Source of the DNA: Alistipes sp.
GTDB taxonomy: Bacteria > Bacteroidota > Bacteroidia > Bacteroidales > Rikenellaceae
Length of the DNA: 10,689 nt
Assembly: GCA_017380275.1 (NCBI GenBank)
Contig: JAFOEH010000279.1
Coordinates: 1 to 10,689, forward strand
Direction: 5' to 3'
Part shown: one piece after another, positions 1-6,501 of the stretch
How the letters are laid out: every line of letters begins with the position of its first letter
Position numbering within the stretch: the stretch's first letter is position 1
Program-made: the position numbers and the translations under genes
Notes under the pieces: model-generated
Databases searched by the model: none
What the model was told of the DNA's origin: nothing
The model's input: the letters and a program-made list of their open reading frames with translations, nothing else

Positions 1-1489
1 CACGAGCCATAAAGGCATCATCGCGCAGGCCATCGGCACGCTCGATAAGCTGCTTCACGGTGCGAGTCTTGTCGTCAATAGCATAATAACCCTCGCGATA
101 GACAGCGCCCTGCACCTCAACGCGATTCTCATAGCGATCGATGCTACCCGCAATCGACACCACGTCGCCATCCTCCAGTGCAAAGGTCTCGAAATTATCG
201 CTGTCGATGGTAAACGAACGATACTCGCCACCCTGACGGCGCGTCACGCTCACCAAACGCTGATTTGCATCATTAGTAAAACCTCCCGCAAAGCCAAGCA
301 GATCGGCAACGGTCTCGCCCGTGCGCATCTCGTAGAACATCGGACGCTTAACCTCGCCCGACACCTCAACCAGCTTGCCATAGGGTGAAATCGTGATCAA
401 GTCGCCATCGCGCAGAGCCACATCGCCGCCGCTATTGCCATTGAGGATGAAGTCATAGACATCGACCTCCGAGAAGAGTGAGCCTCCACGATAGACCTTG
501 ATGCTACGCATCGTACCCAGATCATTAACGCCACCCGCAAGGTAGAGAACGTGGAAGAGCGTGGCGAGCGAAGGCACAGTGTAGGTACCCGAAGCACCAA
601 CCTCGCCCATCACATTGACCTGAATGCTGCGAATGGTGCTGAGCGATATCTTCATCTGCACGGAGCCATCGCGCAAGCCCTCATAAATCGTTGCGAGCGA
701 ACTGCGCAGACGCTTGGTTGCCTCGGCAACGGTAAATCCGCCCACATTGACAGGGCCGAGATTCGGGACAAAGACCTTCCCGTCGGGAGTGACGGTGGCC
801 TGCTCGGTCATCTGCGAATTGCCCCACACGTCGATGATAATCTCATCGCCAGCGCCCAAGACATAGTTATCAGGCGTTGCGAGGCTCAAGTTAGGCTCGA
901 AGGTAAGACGACCGCTTGAGAACATATCGTGACCGAAGATTCGGGGACGCTGCGTAGCACCCGTCATCAGGTCATTCATCTCGGGCATAAGGAAGAGCAG
1001 CGAGTCACGCTTGAGTGAGTCAGCCTGAATCATAAGCTGACCGCGACGGGGATCGAACTTACGATCCTGCTGCTGCATAAGAATCTTATAGCGGGGATCG
1101 GTGGGATCGAAACGATAGACACCATCCTTATCCTGAGTATAACGAATACCGGGGATATAGCGACCGTTGATATCGTAATATCCGCTATTGTATTGAGGAG
1201 TGATCGGATTCTGAGGGTTCTGACCATCCTGAAGGCCCTGCACACCCTGCGCAGCCTGCTGATTCTGAAGATTCTGCGAGCCTTGAGGATTATTTGCCGT
1301 GGCGGCGCTGTTTACCTGACGTGAGCGCTGCACCGTAACACCGCGCTGCTGTACTCCTCTTGCAGCACCCATCTGCGACTGCGTGAGTGAGCCGTTGCGA
1401 TAAGCTTCAAGTAACTCTTGCTGGGTTTGCGCCTCAGCAACAAACGTAAGGCCAAGGAGCGCAAGCAAAAGAATTGTTAATTTTCTCAT
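1..1489 (-). CDS. Wza-like polysaccharide export protein with SLBB domains (C-terminus outside window)
   Basis: This is a secreted exporter of capsule or exopolysaccharide, expected to form or line an envelope channel. The reading frame is open from the ATG at 1489 to the left edge, giving 496 residues. A signal peptide (hydrophobic run L7-V17, likely cut after AEA at residue 20) supports the start. Residues about 47-99 are rich in Gln and Asn and probably unstructured. Residues about 206-285 form the polysaccharide export domain, opening with YVLGAGDEIIIDVWG. Three SLBB domains follow at about 288-366, 372-448 and 455 onward, each with the typical 'v.G.v...G.y' and 'L...AGG' pattern. Bacteroidetes members are often around 800 residues with more SLBB copies, so roughly 300 residues are probably missing. 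No lipobox is seen, unlike E. coli Wza. A promoter lies about 80-115 bases upstream. The polysaccharide exported cannot be told from this window. Confidence 0.9.
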   Translation of the reverse strand, partial: MRKLTILLLALLGLTFVAEAQTQQELLEAYRNGSLTQSQMGAARGVQQRGVTVQRSRQVNSAATANNPQGSQNLQNQQAAQGVQGLQDGQNPQNPITPQYNSGYYDINGRYIPGIRYTQDKDGVYRFDPTDPRYKILMQQQDRKFDPRRGQLMIQADSLKRDSLLFLMPEMNDLMTGATQRPRIFGHDMFSSGRLTFEPNLSLATPDNYVLGAGDEIIIDVWGNSQMTEQATVTPDGKVFVPNLGPVNVGGFTVAEATKRLRSSLATIYEGLRDGSVQMKISLSTIRSIQVNVMGEVGASGTYTVPSLATLFHVLYLAGGVNDLGTMRSIKVYRGGSLFSEVDVYDFILNGNSGGDVALRDGDLITISPYGKLVEVSGEVKRPMFYEMRTGETVADLLGFAGGFTNDANQRLVSVTRRQGGEYRSFTIDSDNFETFALEDGDVVSIAGSIDRYENRVEVQGAVYREGYYAIDDKTRTVKQLIERADGLRDDAFMAR

Positions 1490-1571
1490 CTTCAAAACTC
1501 TGAGTTTATGGTTATATCTCTATTGTAAAATTCCGCTACAAAGAACGGCACTTAAGGTCAATATATTACTG

Positions 1572-1603
1572 CAAATATAGAAAAAATATCACTGTTAGCC
1601 AAA
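1572..1603 (-). promoter_or_regulatory. Bacteroidetes-type promoter of the SLBB exporter gene
   Basis: On the minus strand a TTTG (-33 box, 1600-1603) is followed after 20 bases by TATATTTG (-7 box, 1572-1579), matching the Bacteroidetes primary sigma consensus TTTG-N19-21-TAnnTTTG. It gives a leader of roughly 75 bases before the ATG at 1489. The spacer and the -33 box lie inside the terminator hairpin of the upstream flavin reductase gene. Confidence 0.7.
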
Positions 1604-1635
1604 CATTTGCACAACAATGTCTGCCACAGTGATAT
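1581..1635 (-). terminator. Rho-independent terminator of the flavin reductase gene, long-loop hairpin
   Basis: On the minus strand ATATCACTGT (1626-1635) pairs perfectly with ACAGTGATAT (1586-1595) and is followed by a run of six T (1581-1586). Two further G-U pairs extend the stem at its base. The 30-base loop can itself form an inner stem (AGACATT with AATGTTT). It starts 13 bases after the stop codon. Confidence 0.65.
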
Positions 1636-1648
1636 CCTTACGACACTC

Positions 1649-2245
1649 CTACTTCTTGCCACCCTTTCGCACGGGGTGCTTTTTCTTCTTTCTTACCGAC
1701 CAGCCGAAGTGACCGATCATCTCTCCCAGGCGGAAATACTCACCGTGCGAGTAGGTGATAATCTCGGCACGATCCAACTCCAACTTACCTGTCTCGGGAT
1801 TTATATACTGCTCATCCACAAGCACATTCACCACATCAGCCAAGAACATATCGTGCGACCCAAGCTCGATAACCTGTCTTACGCGACACTCGATCGAAAC
1901 GGGAGACTCGCCCACAACAGGAGCGCTGACAACAGCCGCCGGCTCGGCCCTTAGGCCCATCTCCGAGAACTTATCGTAGTCGCGTCCCGAACGCACACCA
2001 CACCAATCCGTAGCACGCGCCAGCGAGGCCGTTGTAAGGTTTATGACAAACTCGCCCGTACGCTTGATAATATCATACGAATGACGTTCGGGCCTTACGG
2101 AGATATAGCACATCGGCGGGTTGGTGCAGACCGTGCCCGTCCACGCCACCGTAAAGAGATTGTACTCCTGCTCGCTCTCTCCGCAACTCACCAGCACAGC
2201 AGGCAGCGGGTATATCATCGTTCCGGGTTTCCAGCTCTGTTTCAT
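1649..2245 (-). CDS. Flavin reductase-like (flavoredoxin family) FMN-binding protein
   Basis: A 198-residue cytoplasmic protein of the flavin reductase-like domain family, which binds FMN and passes electrons from NAD(P)H or a redox partner. Family hallmarks are the N-terminal PLPAVLVSCG stretch (about 13-22), then NLFTVAWTGTVCTNPP (29-44), followed by ISVRPERHSYD and FVINL, the usual FMN-binding core. A second signature is the late HGEYFRLGE segment. The tail (185-198) is strongly basic, with six lysines and two arginines. I place the start at the ATG at 2245. The frame is open up to an ATG at 2362, but those extra 39 residues would be translated from the gdhA terminator and the promoter region and do not resemble the family. 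The TACCTTTG box at 2269-2276 also fits a start at 2245. The physiological partner is unknown. Confidence 0.85.
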   Translation of the reverse strand: MKQSWKPGTMIYPLPAVLVSCGESEQEYNLFTVAWTGTVCTNPPMCYISVRPERHSYDIIKRTGEFVINLTTASLARATDWCGVRSGRDYDKFSEMGLRAEPAAVVSAPVVGESPVSIECRVRQVIELGSHDMFLADVVNVLVDEQYINPETGKLELDRAEIITYSHGEYFRLGEMIGHFGWSVRKKKKHPVRKGGKK

Positions 2246-2268
2246 CCTAAATAAAGCGTTATAATGGA

Positions 2269-2276
2269 CAAAGGTA
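2269..2276 (-). promoter_or_regulatory. -7 box of the flavin reductase promoter
   Basis: TACCTTTG on the minus strand matches TAnnTTTG and lies 23 bases before the ATG at 2245. No TTTG is present at the -33 distance; that position falls in the 3' arm of the gdhA terminator hairpin. The very short leader implied, about 15-17 bases, is unusual but possible. Confidence 0.5.
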
Positions 2277-2281
2277 GGAAT

Positions 2282-2321
2282 AAAAAACGATTTACGGCAT
2301 CTCGTACTCGTCGAGATGCCG
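2282..2321 (-). terminator. Rho-independent terminator of gdhA
   Basis: On the minus strand CGGCATCTCG (2312-2321) pairs perfectly over 10 bp with CGAGATGCCG (2295-2304) across a 7-base loop. Seven bases later comes a run of six T (2282-2287). It lies about 50 bases after the gdhA stop codon and separates gdhA from the flavin reductase gene. Confidence 0.8.
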
Positions 2322-2370
2322 CAAACCCAGCAAAAATATTTTATTAACCTAACAAACCGCAAACGTGTCG

Positions 2371-3726
2371 TTATACGATACCCTGCGCCAGCATAGCCTC
2401 AGCTACGGTCATAAAGCCTGCAATATTGGCTCCCTTGACATAATTGACGTAGCCGTCGGGCTCGGTACCATATTCAACACACACGGCGTGAATCTTCTTC
2501 ATAATCTCCTGCAACTTAGAGTCAACCTCCTCGGCGCTCCACTTCAATCGCATTGAGTTCTGCGTCATCTCCAAACCAGAGGTTGCCACACCACCTGCGT
2601 TTGACGCCTTACCGGGCGAGTAGAGGATCTTAGCCTTCTGGAAGATCTCGATAGCCTCGGGCGTAGAGGGCATATTCGCACCCTCAACAACACACATACA
2701 GCCATTAGCCACCAGCGCTGCAGCCTGCTCGCCATTGAGCTCATTCTGCGTAGCGCAAGGCATAGCGATATCGCACTTCACACTCCAAGGACGCTCACCC
2801 TCGAAGTACTGTGCCGAAGGATACTTAACGGCGTACTCGCGGATGCGGCCACGCAACATATTCTTAAGCTCGAAGATATACTGCAGTTTCTGCTCGTCGA
2901 TTCCATCGGGATCGTAGATAAATCCGTTTGAATCCGACATCGTAACAACTTTTGCACCCAGCGAGAGGGCCTTCTCGGCAGCGAACTGTGCCACATTACC
3001 CGAACCTGAGATTGCAACTACCTTGCCAGCGTAAGAGTCGCCCTTGGTAGCGAGCATCGCCTGACCAAAGTAGCAAGCACCGTAGCCTGTAGCCTCGGGA
3101 CGCATAATCGAGCCACCGAAGGTGATACCCTTGCCGGTGTAAGTACCCGTGAACTCGTTCTGCAGACGCTTGTACTGACCGAACATATAGCCTACCTCGC
3201 GGCCACCCACGCCGATATCACCTGCGGGAACGTCAGTGTCGGGACCGATGTGACGGTAAAGCTCGGTTACGAAGCTCTGGCAGAATCGCATAATCTCCAT
3301 ATCAGACTTACCCTTGGGGTTGAAGTCGGAGCCACCCTTACCTCCACCCATCGGGAGTGTGGTGAGCGAATTCTTGAAGGTCTGCTCGAAGGCGAGGAAC
3401 TTCAGGATGCTGAGGTTAACGCTCGCGTGGAAACGGATACCGCCCTTGTAGGGACCGATAGCGCTATTCATCTGCACGCGGTAGCCCTTGTTGATCATAA
3501 TCTCACCATTGTCGGCAACCCAGGGAACACGGAACATAATCACGCGCTCGGGCTCGGTAATACGCTCCAAGACCTTCATCTTTACCAACTGGGGATTCTC
3601 CAATATATAGGGTGCTACGCTCTCAACTACCTCGCGAACCGCCTGATGAAACTCAGGCTCGTTGGGGTTCTTTGCCACCACGTCGGCCATAAATTGCTCG
3701 ACGTACTCTTTAACTGACGTGTTCAT
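2371..3726 (-). CDS. gdhA: Glutamate dehydrogenase, hexameric, probably NADP-dependent
   Basis: Interconverts 2-oxoglutarate plus ammonia and glutamate in the cytoplasm, the main ammonia assimilation route in many gut Bacteroidales. At 451 residues it is full length for the small hexameric class. Catalytic residues are in place: K94 in GPYKGG, K118, K130 in PMGGGKGG and D170 in PAGDIGVG, each five positions later than the well-studied Clostridium symbiosum residues. The dinucleotide fold has GSGNVA at 241-246. The segment after the second beta strand reads SDS (264-266), as in the NADP-dependent E. coli enzyme, rather than the SGP of the NAD-dependent clostridial one, so NADP preference is inferred. 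It is a single-gene unit with its own promoter (3757-3787) and terminator (2282-2321), divergent from the sialidase-like gene. A set of palindromes upstream (3816-3879) may be operator sites. Confidence 0.95.
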   Translation of the reverse strand: MNTSVKEYVEQFMADVVAKNPNEPEFHQAVREVVESVAPYILENPQLVKMKVLERITEPERVIMFRVPWVADNGEIMINKGYRVQMNSAIGPYKGGIRFHASVNLSILKFLAFEQTFKNSLTTLPMGGGKGGSDFNPKGKSDMEIMRFCQSFVTELYRHIGPDTDVPAGDIGVGGREVGYMFGQYKRLQNEFTGTYTGKGITFGGSIMRPEATGYGACYFGQAMLATKGDSYAGKVVAISGSGNVAQFAAEKALSLGAKVVTMSDSNGFIYDPDGIDEQKLQYIFELKNMLRGRIREYAVKYPSAQYFEGERPWSVKCDIAMPCATQNELNGEQAAALVANGCMCVVEGANMPSTPEAIEIFQKAKILYSPGKASNAGGVATSGLEMTQNSMRLKWSAEEVDSKLQEIMKKIHAVCVEYGTEPDGYVNYVKGANIAGFMTVAEAMLAQGIV

Positions 3727-3756
3727 AATCGTAGAGTTTATTAATTAATTCTGTCG

Positions 3757-3787
3757 CAAAATTACTAAAATTTATTAATAATGCAAA
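3757..3787 (-). promoter_or_regulatory. gdhA promoter
   Basis: On the minus strand TTTG (-33 box, 3784-3787) and TAATTTTG (-7 box, 3757-3764) are separated by 19 bases, a full match to the Bacteroidetes consensus. The predicted leader is about 25 bases. Confidence 0.75.
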
Positions 3788-3815
3788 TATTTTTATCATA
3801 AAGCGTACATTTTTC

Positions 3816-3879
3816 TGCATATAAATGCGCATTTTTACCCGAAAATGCATATTTCGATTGCATAAAAATCTCGTTGCAA
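3816..3879. promoter_or_regulatory. Array of TGCA/GCGC-centred palindromes, possible operators
   Basis: Within the 256-base divergent gap between gdhA and the sialidase-like gene are repeated short palindromes. AAATGCGCATTT (3823-3834) is a perfect 12-mer. AAATGCATATTT (3843-3854) begins exactly 20 bases later. TGCA cores also occur at 3816-3819 and 3859-3862, and TTGCAA at 3874-3879. The two 12-mers lie two helical turns apart, as expected for cooperative binding of a dimeric regulator. The regulator is unknown, and in so AT-rich a stretch chance is possible. Confidence 0.35.
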
Positions 3880-3927
3880 TTTATCGAATAATATTCCATT
3901 TTCTACTTATTTTTACGCTAAAAAGAT

Positions 3928-3935
3928 TATCTTTG
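3928..3935 (+). promoter_or_regulatory. -7 box of the sialidase-like gene
   Basis: TATCTTTG matches TAnnTTTG and lies 47 bases before the ATG at 3983. No clear TTTG is found at the -33 distance. Confidence 0.55.
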
Positions 3936-3982
3936 TAATATATTTATAGCAAACTTGCAATCTTAACTTAAAATTTATAACT

Positions 3983-5014
3983 ATGAGTGTCAAACGTATA
4001 ATTATGATTTGCCTTTCGGCTCTCATCTTTTGTGTCACATCGCACGCACAGGAGATATCATTCAACGTGGAGAAGATCTGGGACAACGGTATGCACAACG
4101 CCTTCACCTCGATCGAGAAGTTCAAGGGTGAGTACTACATCACCTTCCGCGAGGGCGAGACCCACATCTTCGACAAGAACGGCAACGCCGAGGGTAAGAT
4201 CCGCATCCTGCACTCGAAGGATGGCCAGAAGTGGGAGGCACTGCCCGCAATCGGCAAGGCGGGTTACGACCTGCGCGACCCGAAATTTTCGGTAACGCCC
4301 GACGGACGACTGATGGTAATCATCGGCGGCTCGATATATAGAAACAGGGAGCTGGTCGGCAGTCAGCCACACGTTATGTTCTCTACGGATGGTCGCACCT
4401 TCACCCAGCCGCAGCCCGTCAATGTGGACGAGCGCTACCGCACCGAGCGTGATTGGCTGTGGCGCGTGACTTGGCACAATGGCGTGGGTTACTCGGTCAG
4501 CTACGGCCGCACCGACAAGGGACAGACTCCGCTCTACCTCTACTCCACCACCGACGGCATCAACTACAAGCACATCCAGTCGTTCGAGATCGACAACTTC
4601 CCCAACGAGGCAACCATCCGCTTCCTCGAGGACGGCCGTATGGCGATTATGATTCGCCGCGAGCAGGGCGACAGGGAGTGCGTCTGGGGCGCGAGCGCTG
4701 CCCCCTATACCGAGTGGGAGTGGAAGAAGATGGGTACGTTCCTCGGCGGTCCTGACTTTATCGTTCTGGACGATGAGCATATCGTGGCAGGTGGTCGCAC
4801 GTTTCTCGGCTCAAATGCCAAGACTTCACTCTTCCTCGGCACGAAGGATGGCAAATTTGAGCAGACGGTGGTGCTGCCCTCGGGCGGCGACACGAGCTAT
4901 CCGGGATTTGTGGTTGTGGGCGATGAGTTGTGGGTGTCGTACTACTCGATGCACAACTCAAAGAACGCTTCGATCCATCTTGCGAAGATTCCCTTGAAGG
5001 TGTTTGGAAAATAA
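3983..5014 (+). CDS. Secreted sialidase-like beta-propeller protein
   Basis: A 343-residue exported protein with a signal peptide (I6-V18, likely cut after SHA at residue 22). The body is a run of beta blades with Asp-box-like turns: SKDGQKW (78-84), STDGRTF (134-140) and STTDGINY (188-195), plus a degenerate GTKDGKF (286-292). Such repeats mark the sialidase/neuraminidase fold, in which several glycosidase families share a propeller. Conserved-looking segments include DLRDPKFSVTPDGR (96-109), FPNEATIRF (206-214) and DTSYPGF (303-309). Arginines at 56, 98, 161 and 224-225 could provide a carboxylate-binding cluster, but I cannot assign a true arginine triad. The exact substrate, sialic acid or another sugar, is therefore open, as is whether it is active. 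It converges with the CE15 esterase gene across a shared terminator. Third positions are very GC-rich, which produces long meaningless frames on the other strand. Confidence 0.75.
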   Translation: MSVKRIIMICLSALIFCVTSHAQEISFNVEKIWDNGMHNAFTSIEKFKGEYYITFREGETHIFDKNGNAEGKIRILHSKDGQKWEALPAIGKAGYDLRDPKFSVTPDGRLMVIIGGSIYRNRELVGSQPHVMFSTDGRTFTQPQPVNVDERYRTERDWLWRVTWHNGVGYSVSYGRTDKGQTPLYLYSTTDGINYKHIQSFEIDNFPNEATIRFLEDGRMAIMIRREQGDRECVWGASAAPYTEWEWKKMGTFLGGPDFIVLDDEHIVAGGRTFLGSNAKTSLFLGTKDGKFEQTVVLPSGGDTSYPGFVVVGDELWVSYYSMHNSKNASIHLAKIPLKVFGK

Positions 5015-5017
5015 AAT

Positions 5018-5050
5018 AAAAAAGGTGTTCGGTTGTCGAACACCTTTTTT
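5018..5050. terminator. Bidirectional Rho-independent terminator
   Basis: AAAAAAGGTGTTCG (5018-5031) pairs perfectly with CGAACACCTTTTTT (5037-5050) around a 5-base loop, GTTGT. It has a T run on both strands, so it serves both the sialidase-like gene ending at 5014 (+) and the esterase gene ending at 5077 (-). Confidence 0.9.
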
Positions 5051-5076
5051 AATGCAATATTTATAGCGAGAGCTAT

Positions 5077-6276
5077 TTACTTAAAATACTTATCGGCAAA
5101 CTTAATATACTGCGTCCAATCGTAAGTGTTGATGTCGTGACCGCCCTTGCGGATATGGTAGGCAACATCGCCCTCGGCCTTGGGGCTATCGACTGCAGGC
5201 ATCGGACCTGCGAGACCCTTTTTGCCGTAGAGCTCATATACGGGTGAGGCGGCAACAGCCGAAAGATACTCGCCCTCGGGGTCAGCCCAAGTGTCCTCAA
5301 CGGCGCTTGCAACATATACGGGACGCGGAGCAATCAGTGCGATAAGGCCCTGCTGATCAACAAGAAGCGCCTCCTCGTTATTGCGGTACTTGTTGTAGTT
5401 GTCGCAGAACCAGTGGGGGAACGACTTGCTGATAGCCTCGATGGTTTCGCCCTGCTTACGCATTGACAGGGCCGCTCCGCCGCAGCCCGAATCATTCGAG
5501 ATAACGATTGCAAAGCGAGGATCGGTAGCACCTGCCCAGAGCGAGGTCTTGCCAAGACGCGAGTGGCCGATGACGGCAACCTTCTCGCTATCGATCATCT
5601 CATCCGTCTGAAGATAATCCATCACGCGGCTAAGACCCCACGCCCACGCGCCAATTGTTCCCCACTCGTCGGCGGCAGGAGTGCCCTTGCCGTGGAACAG
5701 AGGATGGATGCCGTTGCGGAAGCCATCGTCGAAGTCGGGATCGACATCGCCACGATAGATCGTTACCAGCGCATAACCACTATCCATCAACAACTCCAGC
5801 GGCCAGCGGCTCGCAGCAGCACCACGCTCGGGATCGCTGCCCAGCTCCTCCTTCTTAGGAGCGTTGACCGAGATGGTGATTTCGGGATCGGCGTTGATCT
5901 GGTGGTTACCCTTGAAGTTCATACCGAGGAATGCCGGCACGGGGCCCTCAGCATTGGCAGGAATATACATCAAAACCAAAATCGGGGCATACATACCCTC
6001 CAGACGGATAGCCACCTCGCGGCGGATAGCCTTGCCGCCGAGCACGCCCTTGGTCTCGGAGATAACGTCGAACGACATCGGCACCTGCTTCTGTGGCATA
6101 AGGCCATAGACCTCGCGCTCGAAGAAGTTCATTATTATGGGACGATGCACCCCCTCCCACTCCTCGACCGATGAGAAGCGAAGTGGCTCAGCGCCATACT
6201 TTTTCACGTTCAGACTCTGTGCCGAGCAGATAACAGAGCATAACAATAGGATTGCGAGAGTAGAGATTTTTTTCAT
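5077..6276 (-). CDS. CE15 glucuronoyl esterase-like carbohydrate esterase, secreted
   Basis: An alpha/beta hydrolase of the CE15 family, whose members cleave esters of (4-O-methyl)glucuronic acid such as those joining xylan to lignin. It has 399 residues with a signal peptide (hydrophobic L7-C17, likely cut after CSA at residue 19). The nucleophile elbow is GHSRLGK, giving Ser239 with Arg240 as the typical CE15 oxyanion-hole residue. The catalytic histidine is His380 in KGGHD. SFPHWFCDNY (285-294) and the APRPVYVASAVEDTWADPEGE segment (316-336) are typical of bacterial CE15. At the canonical acid position, before SGCGG (263-267), there is Asp262 instead of the fungal Glu; an alternative acid could come from E327-D332. 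It stands alone with its own promoter at 6367-6374 and shares a terminator with the convergent propeller gene. Deacetylation of xylan, or a different uronate ester, are alternatives. Confidence 0.85.
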   Translation of the reverse strand: MKKISTLAILLLCSVICSAQSLNVKKYGAEPLRFSSVEEWEGVHRPIIMNFFEREVYGLMPQKQVPMSFDVISETKGVLGGKAIRREVAIRLEGMYAPILVLMYIPANAEGPVPAFLGMNFKGNHQINADPEITISVNAPKKEELGSDPERGAAASRWPLELLMDSGYALVTIYRGDVDPDFDDGFRNGIHPLFHGKGTPAADEWGTIGAWAWGLSRVMDYLQTDEMIDSEKVAVIGHSRLGKTSLWAGATDPRFAIVISNDSGCGGAALSMRKQGETIEAISKSFPHWFCDNYNKYRNNEEALLVDQQGLIALIAPRPVYVASAVEDTWADPEGEYLSAVAASPVYELYGKKGLAGPMPAVDSPKAEGDVAYHIRKGGHDINTYDWTQYIKFADKYFK

Positions 6277-6366
6277 ATCGTGAAGTTTTAAGATTTATTC
6301 AGTCAATTCGCCTCAGATGACGAAAACAGCAGCGCAGCACGCCCTCCGCAGCGGCCGGCTCGATTA

Positions 6367-6374
6367 CAAATATA
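6367..6374 (-). promoter_or_regulatory. -7 box of the CE15 esterase gene
   Basis: TATATTTG on the minus strand lies about 90 bases before the ATG at 6276. It implies a leader of roughly 80 bases with a GC-rich stretch (6325-6360) that could fold. No good -33 box is seen. It is back to back with the promoter of the PurF-like gene, 43 bases away. Confidence 0.5.
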
Positions 6375-6417
6375 GCGATTTTGAGCCAAATAATATCGCG
6401 CGTAACTACTTTTTTCG

Positions 6418-6425
6418 TATATTTG
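6418..6425 (+). promoter_or_regulatory. -7 box of the PurF-like gene
   Basis: TATATTTG matches TAnnTTTG, 76 bases before the ATG at 6502. No TTTG at the -33 distance. The expected -33 region of this promoter and of the divergent esterase promoter would fall on the same stretch, around 6391-6400. Confidence 0.5.
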
Positions 6426-6501
6426 CGCTCGCACAAAGGTCGTGGCCGCACGATGTGGTTACACCGATGGCATTTCTATCACCCACTAAAAACAACTTTA
6501 T

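Noticed and set aside
551..919. 122-codon open frame on the plus strand
   Set aside because: Antisense to the SLBB exporter, whose frame is continuous and domain-supported across this stretch.
2246..2362. N-terminal extension of the flavin reductase to an ATG at 2362
   Set aside because: It would be translated from the gdhA terminator hairpin and the promoter box, and adds 39 residues not typical of the family.
3250..3717. 155-codon open frame on the plus strand
   Set aside because: Antisense shadow of gdhA.
4058..4780. 240-codon open frame on the minus strand
   Set aside because: It lies entirely antisense to the sialidase-like gene, has no signal, motif or promoter, and is explained by the GC-rich third positions of the real gene.
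5563..6174. 203-codon open frame on the plus strand
   Set aside because: Antisense to the CE15 esterase gene, whose catalytic motifs and signal peptide are clear; the antisense translation is low-complexity and resembles nothing.
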